DNA from: Psychrobacter vallis
GTDB taxonomy: Bacteria; Pseudomonadota; Gammaproteobacteria; Pseudomonadales; Moraxellaceae
NCBI RefSeq assembly: GCF_904846715.1
Contig: NZ_CAJHBU010000002.1
Span: forward strand, 186,001-250,000
Length of the DNA stretch: 64,000 nt
Direction: 5' to 3'
This document shows positions 47,325-56,194 of the stretch, piece by piece (position 1 is the first letter of the stretch; every line of letters begins with the position of its first letter). Under the pieces are notes generated by a model. The model had not been told where the DNA came from. It saw only the letters and a list, made by a program, of their open reading frames with translations, and did no database searches. Position numbers and translations under genes: made by a program.

Positions 47325-47695
47325 TCTATCCTACTCTTTTTATAACTACACACAGCAAATATTAAAAGAATTCGGCATATTTTTTATGACAATAATTGCC
47401 ATCTTACTGACATTTATAGTCAGCTATATGCCTCCCCAGTAATTCTAAGAATGAGCCAAAATATCCATAAAATTATATTTTGGTTTAATGATTGCCATTA
47501 GACTGCCTGAAAATACCACTCGTCACTTATAACATGACTCGTTAGCATATTATTTGTAATAATGTAACTAGGTACGCTATATCTTGTTTTTATGTAGTTT
47601 ATTTGATTCTTTATCATAGATATGGCGCGATTATTGCATACGTGCCAATAGGTAAAATTTTTACCAAAAATTATGGTCTTAGCAAGGATAAAAAT
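47325..47695 (+). other. Intergenic region before the small DUF11 gene
   Basis: AT-rich and without a convincing open frame. It contains TATAGTCAGCTATA near 47418, which resembles the ends of the TATAGT repeats but has no core. Presumably it holds the promoter for the genes from 47696 onward, as the paralogue debris separates them from the 44995 gene. Confidence 0.4.
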
Positions 47696-48160
47696 ATGAA
47701 CATCTTCAATGCTTTACGTATCGTTTTACTAGCGTCTTTAGCCTCTTTTTCATTACTAAGTGTTGCCCATGCTGATAATGCACTGCAAATGGAACTCACC
47801 GCTAATAAAGTCATTAAGAATGCAGAGGGAAAAGTCAGTTATTTACCTGTGAGCACTGCACCAGCAGGCACTACTATCCAATACAAAGCGACTTACACCA
47901 ATACGATCAATAAAGATATTAATGACCTAATGGTAACGTTACCTATCCCTGCAAATATGATATTTACTGGTGAGGCAAACCCTGCCAGCGCACAAGCCAG
48001 TACTGATGGTAAAAACTACGCCGATATGCCACTGATGCAAAAAGTAAATGGCAAGCTGGTCAAAACACCTTTATCTGAATACCGTACTCTACGTTGGAAT
48101 ATCAAACTATTACCAGCCATGAAGTCTGCTGCCGTTGCTCTAAACACAACCGTTAATTAA
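47696..48160 (+). CDS. Small secreted DUF11-like protein
   Basis: 154 residues from the ATG at 47696 (AAGGA lies 8 bases upstream); the 31 extra codons of the longer frame are rejected. The signal peptide ends SVAHA|DNA at residue 26. The mature 128 residues form a single DUF11-type beta-sandwich: MELTANKVIKN at the start, GTTIQYKATYTNTINKDIND, LPIPANMIFTGEANPA and TLRWNIKLLPAMKSAAV. No cysteines or anchor. It begins the compact three-gene run 47696-55761, with 42 bases to the next gene, so they are probably one operon. It could be a periplasmic or surface accessory of the larger proteins. Confidence 0.7.
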   Translation: MNIFNALRIVLLASLASFSLLSVAHADNALQMELTANKVIKNAEGKVSYLPVSTAPAGTTIQYKATYTNTINKDINDLMVTLPIPANMIFTGEANPASAQASTDGKNYADMPLMQKVNGKLVKTPLSEYRTLRWNIKLLPAMKSAAVALNTTVN

Positions 48161-48202
48161 TAAACTATTTTATCTTTCATTTTTGCTCAGGAAAATCACT
48201 GA

Positions 48203-50305
48203 ATGAACTCCAATATGTTTAAGTACTCTATACTTGCCGCAGCTATCATTACCTCTTTAGGTATGGTCAGCACAGCCAACGCTGCTAAATCTATAGCCGA
48301 CTCGACACCTACCATTGATAACGTCGCTACTGCCACTTATAGCATTGGCGGTGTTTCACAAACGCCTGTAGAGTCTAACAAAGTAACCGTTAACATTACG
48401 CAAAGTGCGGCATTTAGCTTAACCGCTAAGAATGCAGATGGCGATCTGACCGATGATTACAACACGTCAGTCTCTGTAACACCCAAAGGCAGAGTGGCTT
48501 TTAACCATACATTGACCAACTCGGGCAACGTAGAAGATACCTATACACTCGCCTTGGTTCAAGGTGGTAACATCCCAAACAGCCCGCAAGGTGTCGGGTC
48601 TTATGACTTTGCTAGTACCAATGTAACTTACGTTATATACAATGCAGACAACACTCAAAAGAGCACTAATACCGTTACAGGAACGGTATTTCAAAACACC
48701 AAGATAGTTCTTGCGCCCAATGAACGTGCTGACATTTTGGTTTCTGCTAAAACATCTGGTAACGTTGGTGGTGACTCACAGAACCTAACGTTAACTGCCA
48801 CCAGTGCATTTTTCACAACGTCTGACACTACCAAAGCGACTTTGACCAATATTAGTAACAGCGTTACAAAAGTACCTGTCTTCAAAATTACCAGTAAAGT
48901 AAGCAGTACTCTGAACTTGAATGATCCTACGTCAAAAGTCACTTACACCGTTACCGTGCGTAATGATGAAAATGCTGCATACACTACTAATGCTAACAAC
49001 ATTATGGTTTTTGACGGTCTACCAGAAGGTTTACGTTTAGCAGATCAGCCAAATATCAGCGTCAGCAACAATGCAACCATTACCTCAGGAAATGAAGGTA
49101 AAGGTACTAGTAGTTCAAGCGATAGCATTAGAGTCACTTTACTTAACCTTGCACCAGGTCAAGAAGCCACCATAAAATTTGATGTACAGAAGGATCAAGC
49201 AGAAGTGTTGGCTGATCCTAAGAATACAATCAATCATGCAGCCGTTACTCTTGATCTTGGCGAAAACCAAGTCATGTATGATACAACTGATGCTACTGAT
49301 ACCAAGCAAAACACGGCTAACTTCTACCCTCTAACTGATGATAGTGAAACTACAGATGGTACGGTAAGCACAGCAGTAGGTAGTGATTCAGCAGCACCGT
49401 TAACCTCTAATCAACGTGCCGTTAGCATCGTATCACCTACCAAAATGGACGTTCCTACAACGACCACTGCCACCACACTTGTGACCCATTCTGTGGTAAT
49501 CAGTAACACAGGTAAAGAAACTGAAGGTGATCAAGTTGGTGAAATTAAGGTGAAGATCACCTCAGAGGCTGATAGTAAAGTGAGCGTGGTCGCAGGATCA
49601 GTTGAGTTGGTGTACGATGCTGATAATAATCCAGCCACACCCAATGCTACTTACACGCTTACCAGAGACGGCAATGGTGACTACGACTTCAGTACTGCTA
49701 AACCTAAAAATGGTGCGCCAGCTTGGACGGGTATGGTACCAAACTCAACCGCAACCTTTAATTATCAAGTTGAATCTAGCCAAGCCGTTATTGATACCAC
49801 AGAAAGCATCACTGTCACATTAATTGTTGGCGGCCAAGACGCACCAACTCTAGGCGATCGTATTGTTAAAAACGAAAGTACAGTAAGAGGATTGAAGCTC
49901 GTTAAAGAACAAGCGCTCAATGAAAGCTGTACTGCCAATAGTACACTTACCTTTACTCAAGGAGCAATTGCTGCTAAGCCTGGTAATTGTATTGTATATA
50001 AAATTACTGCCTTTAATAACTTCTCTGCTGCAGATCCACGCTTTACTTTTGACAACGTGCTCATAACAGATACAACAGACCGTTTTAATAACAAAGCAAC
50101 GGTACAAAGTGCCAGTACTGCTTATGCATTCCCAGTCAAATTGGGTGATGTGACCAATGGTAATGAAGCACCTGCAACCAACAGCTATAACGCATCTGCT
50201 AGCAACTCAGCTGTCAGCGGTACCGTAACCAGCTTAGCACCGCAAAAATATGCAGCAATGGTGTTTGCTGTAAAGATTAACGCTGCAGGCTCTGCAACTC
50301 CTTAA
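48203..50305 (+). CDS. Secreted multi-domain DUF11 surface protein
   Basis: 700 residues; AGGAAA lies about 10 bases before the ATG. The signal peptide ends TANA|AKS at residue 27. Residues 35-75 (PTIDNVATATYSIGGVSQTP, then SNKVTVNI) form a start module shared with the giant protein downstream. Beta-rich repeats follow: NHTLTNSGNVEDTYTLALV, a DUF11 unit near 230-330 (VTYTVTVRNDENAAY), and another near 430-540. The last 140 residues carry the two-cysteine module (ESCTANS ... KPGNCIVYKITAFNN). Asp, Asn, Thr and Ser are abundant and aromatic residues few, as in S-layer or fimbrial proteins. No anchor is visible. Function unknown. Confidence 0.75.
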   Translation: MNSNMFKYSILAAAIITSLGMVSTANAAKSIADSTPTIDNVATATYSIGGVSQTPVESNKVTVNITQSAAFSLTAKNADGDLTDDYNTSVSVTPKGRVAFNHTLTNSGNVEDTYTLALVQGGNIPNSPQGVGSYDFASTNVTYVIYNADNTQKSTNTVTGTVFQNTKIVLAPNERADILVSAKTSGNVGGDSQNLTLTATSAFFTTSDTTKATLTNISNSVTKVPVFKITSKVSSTLNLNDPTSKVTYTVTVRNDENAAYTTNANNIMVFDGLPEGLRLADQPNISVSNNATITSGNEGKGTSSSSDSIRVTLLNLAPGQEATIKFDVQKDQAEVLADPKNTINHAAVTLDLGENQVMYDTTDATDTKQNTANFYPLTDDSETTDGTVSTAVGSDSAAPLTSNQRAVSIVSPTKMDVPTTTTATTLVTHSVVISNTGKETEGDQVGEIKVKITSEADSKVSVVAGSVELVYDADNNPATPNATYTLTRDGNGDYDFSTAKPKNGAPAWTGMVPNSTATFNYQVESSQAVIDTTESITVTLIVGGQDAPTLGDRIVKNESTVRGLKLVKEQALNESCTANSTLTFTQGAIAAKPGNCIVYKITAFNNFSAADPRFTFDNVLITDTTDRFNNKATVQSASTAYAFPVKLGDVTNGNEAPATNSYNASASNSAVSGTVTSLAPQKYAAMVFAVKINAAGSATP

Positions 50306-50323
50306 TACCAGTTTGTTCTGTAC

Positions 50324-50357
50324 CATGTTATTTGTCCTTAAAGGGATAAATAACATG
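50324..50357 (+). promoter_or_regulatory. Intergenic hairpin between the two large DUF11 genes
   Basis: CATGTTATTT (50324-50333) pairs perfectly with AAATAACATG (50348-50357), with extra TCC/GGGA pairing inside. No T-run follows, so it is not a standard terminator. It may protect the 3' end of the upstream mRNA or adjust the ratio of the two products. Confidence 0.55.
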
Positions 50358-50433
50358 ATTACGGTCATTACTCCCTCAAAAAGAAGTAAAAGTAATTTTA
50401 TACATTCTGTTGGTTTTATTGGATAAGCGACAT

Positions 50434-53400
50434 ATGACTCTATCTACCATAACACTGTCTAATCGTTCTTCATTGTGCACAGCGAAGATCTCGGCGCTGT
50501 CATTGGCAATGTTGCTTATGCAATCAAACACGGCATTTGCTGCGTCTGATTCACTCTTACAGTTAATCAACAACACGGCGCAAGCCAGCTACAATATTAA
50601 CAATCAACCAGAGGTAACGATCAGTACAGCCTCAAACCAAGTACAGGTCAAAGTTTCTGAGCTTTCTAAATACGGTATTAGCTTAACTCAGCAACCGTTA
50701 CGCACGGTCATGCCTAATAGCTTAGTAAACTGGGTCAACGTTCTAAATAATACTAGCTATAGCGATCAGACTGTTGAGCTCACGTTAGATGTATCGCCAA
50801 CTCTTTCTAATCTAAAAGTTTATCAAGATATCAATAAAAACGGCATCATTGACAGCGCCGATACTGAAGTTATCTTTGACAACTTAAGTGCTCAAATCAA
50901 GCTTGGACATAGCGAAAGCATTCAATTTATTGTGCAAGCTTTATCAGATGCTAACGGTAGGAGTGGCGATACTGCTAGCATTAAGCTTGGTGCGGTCGTG
51001 TTAGAAGATCCGTCTGTATTAGCCGCTAATGCGACTAACAACCTGCTTATCGTTGAACCTGAAGTAAAATTTACTACCCCTCAATTTGATGGAAATAAAA
51101 CCACCTCACAAGTTAGTGAAAACATCTATATCGACGCTAACTATGCGCAATGTAATGTTCAATTAGATAAACCAGATCAAGTATGGGTCACGATCACCTC
51201 TTTATTGACGGGTGACAAGTACTCATTGAAAGCGATTGAGACTGGTAATAGCACTGGTAAGTATCAGTTGTCCGCACCAACTCAAAACAATGCCAACGCA
51301 ATCAATGATAGGATTGTTCAAACATTAGCAAACGATACGTTAACTGCCAGCTTGGACGCTTGTATTGCTCCTTCTGTCGGTACTGGTGCCGATCAGTTAC
51401 CGAGCGATGGCGACTTTACGGTACGTATCGATGATTTAAATACTCAAATCAATATCGTCGATGCCAGTCCAAGTTTAGTAGTCACCAAAGAGAGTGATGT
51501 TAAAAGTGCCGAACTTGGTGACTATGTCAATTATACCATTAACATAACCAATAGTGGCAATGCTACTGCCTTTGATGTACAACTAAAAGATGCTTTACCA
51601 CGTGGTTTCAATTACGCGGATGGTAGTGTACGCGTTAGCCAAACTGCTGATATCGATATCAATAAAGTACAAACCACTGAGTTTAAAGCTGATGGTAGAT
51701 ATCAGGTGTTAAACTTAGGTAACATGGCAAATGGTGAAAGCAAAAAAATTACTTACCGTGTATTGATCGGTGCCTCATCATTAGGCGGTGACGGTATCAA
51801 TCGTGCAACCGCAGTTGCTAATAATGAACAAGGTCAACGCTTCGCATCAAGAGAAGCACAGTGGAAGATTGACGTAGAGCGCGGCATCATGAATACAGAC
51901 GGTATCATCGTTGGTAAGGTCTATCATGATATCAACCGTGATGGTATCCAACAAAAAGACGATGGCGAGCTTGGTGTTGCTGGCGTCCGCATCTATATGG
52001 AAAACGGCAATTTCATTGTGACCGATCCTGAAGGCAAGTACAACTTCTATGGCGTTAGCGCCAAGACTCATGTATTAAAAGTTGACCGCACTACTCTCCC
52101 TAACGCAACTGAAATGGTCACACAAAGCAATCGTAATGCTGGCGACGCGGGTAGCCGTTTCGTTGATTTAAAGTATGGTGAATTGCATCGTGCTGACTTT
52201 GGTATTGTTGGCGGGATGGGTGATAGTACTGAGCGTTTGAATTCAGAGCTGATCGCTCGTAGCAAATCAGTGGGTGTTAAAAATAATACGCTTGACCAAG
52301 CGGTGAAAACAGAGCTAACCTTAGATCCTGACTACAATCGCGACTTTAATGATAATATTAAAGCCAGCGGCTGTCATATCAACGGTGATCTAGACTTTGG
52401 TACTCACTGCGACTCCGCTATCATTAATGAGATCGTCAATCCAGTGGGCAATCGCGTAAATATGGCGGTAACCACTATTGCGCCGCCAGTAGAAAAAGAG
52501 CTCGAAGAATACTTAAAAGAAGTGGCTAATAATGATGTGACTTTCATCAACCTAAACGAAGGTCAGCAGCTTAGTACCTATAAGCAAATGGTACAAGTAC
52601 AAGCACCACTCGGCTCACTATTCACGCTATACGCCAATGGTAAAGCGGTATCAGAGCAACAAATCGGTAAAACTGCTAAGCAAGAAAAGCAAAATGTAAC
52701 TGCTTTTGACTATTATGCGGTTGATCTACAGCGCGGCAACAACGCATTACGCGGCGTGGCTACCGATATTAATGGCAAAGTTATCTCAGAACAAACGATC
52801 AACCTACTAACACCTGACAGCTTACAAGCTATTAATTATCGAACCCAAACGCAGCTAGTAGCAGCCGATGGTATTAGCGAATATCAAATCGTTATCAGCC
52901 TAAAAGATCGTGATGGCCGCCCTTATATTGCCTCAACACCCATCACTATCGATACCAACATTGGCCGTATCAACTTGAATGATGGCAGTAAAGATCAGGC
53001 TGGTACGCAAGTTATTGTGTCGGGCGGCGAGCTATTAATACCAGTGACTGCCCCAAGCGTACCGGGCAAAGGTGAGATGATCATCGATACTGGTAGCAGC
53101 AAACAAATCATCCCATTACAATTCACCGCTCAACTGCGTCCTCTGATCGCAGTGGGTATCGTCGAAGGCGCCATCTCACTCAAAGACTTTGATGGTAGTA
53201 GTATTACAGATGCTCAAGGTGCATTTGAGCAAGAGCTCAATGATTTTGCTGGCAATGATGATTATGCCGCCTCTGGTCGTGCGGCTATGTTCCTTAAAGG
53301 AAAGGTACGCGGTGATTATCTGCTCACCTTGGCTTATGACAGCGATAAAAAAGGTGAGCGCCTGTTCCGTGATATCGAACCTGGTGAGTATTATCCGGTA

Positions 53401-55761
53401 TACGGTGATTCATCAGCCAAAGGCTTTGATGCGCAGTCTACCAGTAAGCTATATGTGCGTTTGGACAAAGGTCGCTCATTCGCTATGTATGGCGATCTGA
53501 AAACACAGATTGACAATGATGAAGGCATCAAACTTGGTCAATATAATCGTACGTTAACTGGTGTAAAAGCCCAATTTGAAGACAATAATACTCGCGTTAC
53601 TGCCTTTGTAGCAGAAACCAGTACGAGCCAGCGCGTCAATGAGACTCGTGGTTTAGGCATCTCAGGTCCCTACCCATTGGCTGAAAACTTTGACGCGGTA
53701 TTAGAAAACTCAGAAATTATTGAGGTGATTACCCGTGACGCAAACAATCCTGGGTTGATTATCAGTCGCAAAACGCTTACTCGCTTCGCCGATTACGAGA
53801 TTGACCCTATTACCCGCAGCTTATTCCTCAAAGCGCCTATTGCCAGTCAGGACATCGAAGGCAATCCTATCTATATTCGTGTTACCGTAGAAGTAGATGA
53901 AGGCGGTGAAGAGTATTTAGTCGGCGGTATTGCAGCCAAACAACAGCTCACTGACAAAATAGCGATTGGTGGTAGTTACATCAATAGTGACGACCCGCTG
54001 AATAAAGAAGAGCTGGCCAGTGTCAACAGCGTCATCAAGTTCAATGAGCAACTAAAGCTGGTCGCAGAATATGCGATGAACAAAGCTGAAAATCCGAATT
54101 TTCAGCCAAGCAATCAGATCAATACGGCAGAATTAAACGGTAATGACGTTGAAGGCAATGCATTACGTATCGAGCTGGACTTTGATAATAAGAAAAATAC
54201 CCGTGCCAAAGCTTATTATAAAGATACTGACGAAGGTTTTGTGACTGGTGCCTCGCCACAAACTGCTGGCCGTGAAGAATCTGGCATCGAAGCCACACAC
54301 CTACTCAATGATAAAAACACCGCATTAAAATTAGAAGGCGTGCGCACTAAAGATCATACGACTGAGGCCAATCGTCAAGGCATCTTAGCCAGTATTGAGC
54401 AACGCTTAAGTACCAACATCGTTGGCGAGATTGGCGTGCGTTATTATAAGCAAGACGCCACTGCTGCCTCACGCAATACTCAAGCGGCAACAGATGTCGT
54501 GGACATTACAGATGATACTGTCTTTAATGATGACATCATCAATCAATCGGCACTCAATAGTGTCAATGATGCTGAAAAAGACATAGAAGGTATCACTGCT
54601 CGCGCTCGCATCACCGCTCGCCTGCCCAAGCTTAACAATTCTTTGGTATTTGCAGAGTACGAACAAGATATTGACAACAGTAATCGCAATGCAACTTCTA
54701 TTGGTGGCGAGACGCCACTAGGTGCATTAGGCCGTTTATATGCTCGTCATGATTTGATCAACAGCCTATCTGGTAGTTATGGTTTGGATGATACTGAAGA
54801 GCGTCAACGTACAGTAGTTGGTTTTGATGCCAACTATATGAAAGACGGCAAGGTCTATAGCGAATACCGTATGCGTGACGCTATCAGCGCTCGCGAAGCC
54901 GAGGCAGCTATTGGTCTAAAGAACAAATGGCATATCCAGAAAGGCTTAACAGTAAACACCTTGTTTGAGCGTATTGAATCTCTAGAAGGTGATACCGAAA
55001 ACACCGCAACGGCAGCAGGCATCGGTGTTGAATATCTTGCAAAAGAAGACTATAAAGCCTCTGCTCGTTTTGAGAAACGTTGGGGTGAGACCAGTGATAC
55101 GTTACTAGGTAGCGCTGGTATTGCTTATCGCTATACCAATGAAGTCACCTTACTGGCCAAAGACATTTACTCGCAAGTCGCCTACGATGATGGTGATCGT
55201 ACGATTAACCGTTTCCAACTGGGTGCCGCTTATCGTGATTACGATAGCAATCAGTTAGACATGTTAACGAAGCTCGAGTATCGCTTAGATGACAACAACA
55301 CTGGTGATGACGCATATCAAAAAGACACGGTTATCTGGTCATTGAGTGGTAACTATCACCCCACACGTCCGCTGACCTTATCCGGTCACTATGCTGGTAA
55401 GTACACACAGTTTAATGCCGATAATATCAGCAGTGATAATACGGCTCATGCACTTTATACTCGTGGTCTTTATGACATTAGTGAACGCTGGGATGTAGGC
55501 TTGCAAGCAGGTACTTACTGGAACAAGCAATCGGATGATATGTCTTATATGCTGGGTGCTGAAGTGGGTTATAGCCCGATGACCAACCTTTGGTTATCAT
55601 TAGGTTATAATTTCATGGGCTTTGAGGACGAAGACATCGCTTATGATGACACCACCCAACAGGGCGCTTATTTTAGACTACGCTTCAAATTTGATGAAGA
55701 CTTATTCAAGCGTGATGATCCTCGCAAAAACCAGCGCCTGATGCCTGTTTCTGAACTATAA
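50434..55761 (+). CDS. Giant DUF11/SdrD-B protein with outer-membrane barrel-like C-terminus
   Basis: 1775 residues from ATG 50434 (an in-frame TTG lies 8 codons earlier). Signal peptide to about residue 36 (NTAFA|AS). Domains in order: the start module shared with the 700-residue protein (INNTAQASYNINNQPEV, about 44-75); an EF-hand-like DINKNGIIDSAD near 130; a DUF11 unit near 347-440 (GDYVNYTINITNSGNATAFD); an SdrD-B unit near 490-560 (VYHDINRDGIQQKDDGELGV); and an Ig/Big-like segment near 790-910. From about 945 to the end, alternating strands such as GDYLLTLAYDSD, SKLYVRLDKGRSFAMYGD and MTNLWLSLGYNFMGF suggest a large barrel. It ends FRLRFKFDEDLFK plus a polar tail. Probably in the outer membrane with the N-terminal part exposed or periplasmic. 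Function inferred only: surface adhesin or export platform. Confidence 0.75.
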   Translation: MTLSTITLSNRSSLCTAKISALSLAMLLMQSNTAFAASDSLLQLINNTAQASYNINNQPEVTISTASNQVQVKVSELSKYGISLTQQPLRTVMPNSLVNWVNVLNNTSYSDQTVELTLDVSPTLSNLKVYQDINKNGIIDSADTEVIFDNLSAQIKLGHSESIQFIVQALSDANGRSGDTASIKLGAVVLEDPSVLAANATNNLLIVEPEVKFTTPQFDGNKTTSQVSENIYIDANYAQCNVQLDKPDQVWVTITSLLTGDKYSLKAIETGNSTGKYQLSAPTQNNANAINDRIVQTLANDTLTASLDACIAPSVGTGADQLPSDGDFTVRIDDLNTQINIVDASPSLVVTKESDVKSAELGDYVNYTINITNSGNATAFDVQLKDALPRGFNYADGSVRVSQTADIDINKVQTTEFKADGRYQVLNLGNMANGESKKITYRVLIGASSLGGDGINRATAVANNEQGQRFASREAQWKIDVERGIMNTDGIIVGKVYHDINRDGIQQKDDGELGVAGVRIYMENGNFIVTDPEGKYNFYGVSAKTHVLKVDRTTLPNATEMVTQSNRNAGDAGSRFVDLKYGELHRADFGIVGGMGDSTERLNSELIARSKSVGVKNNTLDQAVKTELTLDPDYNRDFNDNIKASGCHINGDLDFGTHCDSAIINEIVNPVGNRVNMAVTTIAPPVEKELEEYLKEVANNDVTFINLNEGQQLSTYKQMVQVQAPLGSLFTLYANGKAVSEQQIGKTAKQEKQNVTAFDYYAVDLQRGNNALRGVATDINGKVISEQTINLLTPDSLQAINYRTQTQLVAADGISEYQIVISLKDRDGRPYIASTPITIDTNIGRINLNDGSKDQAGTQVIVSGGELLIPVTAPSVPGKGEMIIDTGSSKQIIPLQFTAQLRPLIAVGIVEGAISLKDFDGSSITDAQGAFEQELNDFAGNDDYAASGRAAMFLKGKVRGDYLLTLAYDSDKKGERLFRDIEPGEYYPVYGDSSAKGFDAQSTSKLYVRLDKGRSFAMYGDLKTQIDNDEGIKLGQYNRTLTGVKAQFEDNNTRVTAFVAETSTSQRVNETRGLGISGPYPLAENFDAVLENSEIIEVITRDANNPGLIISRKTLTRFADYEIDPITRSLFLKAPIASQDIEGNPIYIRVTVEVDEGGEEYLVGGIAAKQQLTDKIAIGGSYINSDDPLNKEELASVNSVIKFNEQLKLVAEYAMNKAENPNFQPSNQINTAELNGNDVEGNALRIELDFDNKKNTRAKAYYKDTDEGFVTGASPQTAGREESGIEATHLLNDKNTALKLEGVRTKDHTTEANRQGILASIEQRLSTNIVGEIGVRYYKQDATAASRNTQAATDVVDITDDTVFNDDIINQSALNSVNDAEKDIEGITARARITARLPKLNNSLVFAEYEQDIDNSNRNATSIGGETPLGALGRLYARHDLINSLSGSYGLDDTEERQRTVVGFDANYMKDGKVYSEYRMRDAISAREAEAAIGLKNKWHIQKGLTVNTLFERIESLEGDTENTATAAGIGVEYLAKEDYKASARFEKRWGETSDTLLGSAGIAYRYTNEVTLLAKDIYSQVAYDDGDRTINRFQLGAAYRDYDSNQLDMLTKLEYRLDDNNTGDDAYQKDTVIWSLSGNYHPTRPLTLSGHYAGKYTQFNADNISSDNTAHALYTRGLYDISERWDVGLQAGTYWNKQSDDMSYMLGAEVGYSPMTNLWLSLGYNFMGFEDEDIAYDDTTQQGAYFRLRFKFDEDLFKRDDPRKNQRLMPVSEL

Positions 55762-55908
55762 TGTATGTCTATTGTCTCATATTGTCATCATATAACTTTA
55801 TGGCAATGCGAGCGGTATGCCCTGTTTCATCACGTTATACGACAGATATATTTCATTGAGCGATAAGATCAGTTTCGAAAATAACAAGCACTGACACCAA
55901 TTGGTTTA

Positions 55909-56174
55909 GGGCGTGTTTGATAATTCAACCATGGCACTGACAGAGACTATTTTTTAGGCGATTCGAAGGTAAAGATAGTGAGTATAGTCATTCTATACGT
56001 CTATTTTTAGCAATGAAGCGGCAAAAAAGAGTCCTGTCCTTTCAGGCTGATGCTAAAACTGCCCCATACTGCGTTGCAAGTCTAGTTAAGGTATTAACAT
56101 TATCGTAGACTTGCGCCTTGTCTGGAACAATTTTAGCAATCAGCAGTGCCTATTTGTGAATATTCAACACGCCC
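55909..56174. repeat. GGGCGTGTTTGAT-ended miniature element, copy B
   Basis: The ends GGGCGTGTTTGATAATTCAA and GAATATTCAACACGCCC are flanked by TTA and TAA, i.e. TA on each side. The interior agrees closely with copy A (30679) apart from a deletion of about ten bases. It encodes nothing obvious and ends 20 bases before the start of the orphan secreted protein gene. Confidence 0.9.
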
Positions 56175-56194
56175 TAATACAAGGTTTTTGCATT

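Noticed and set aside
53270-55761. Giant protein as a classical type V autotransporter
   Set aside because: The barrel-like part is about 830 residues, far larger than the 12-strand autotransporter barrel, and does not end in the usual aromatic residue.
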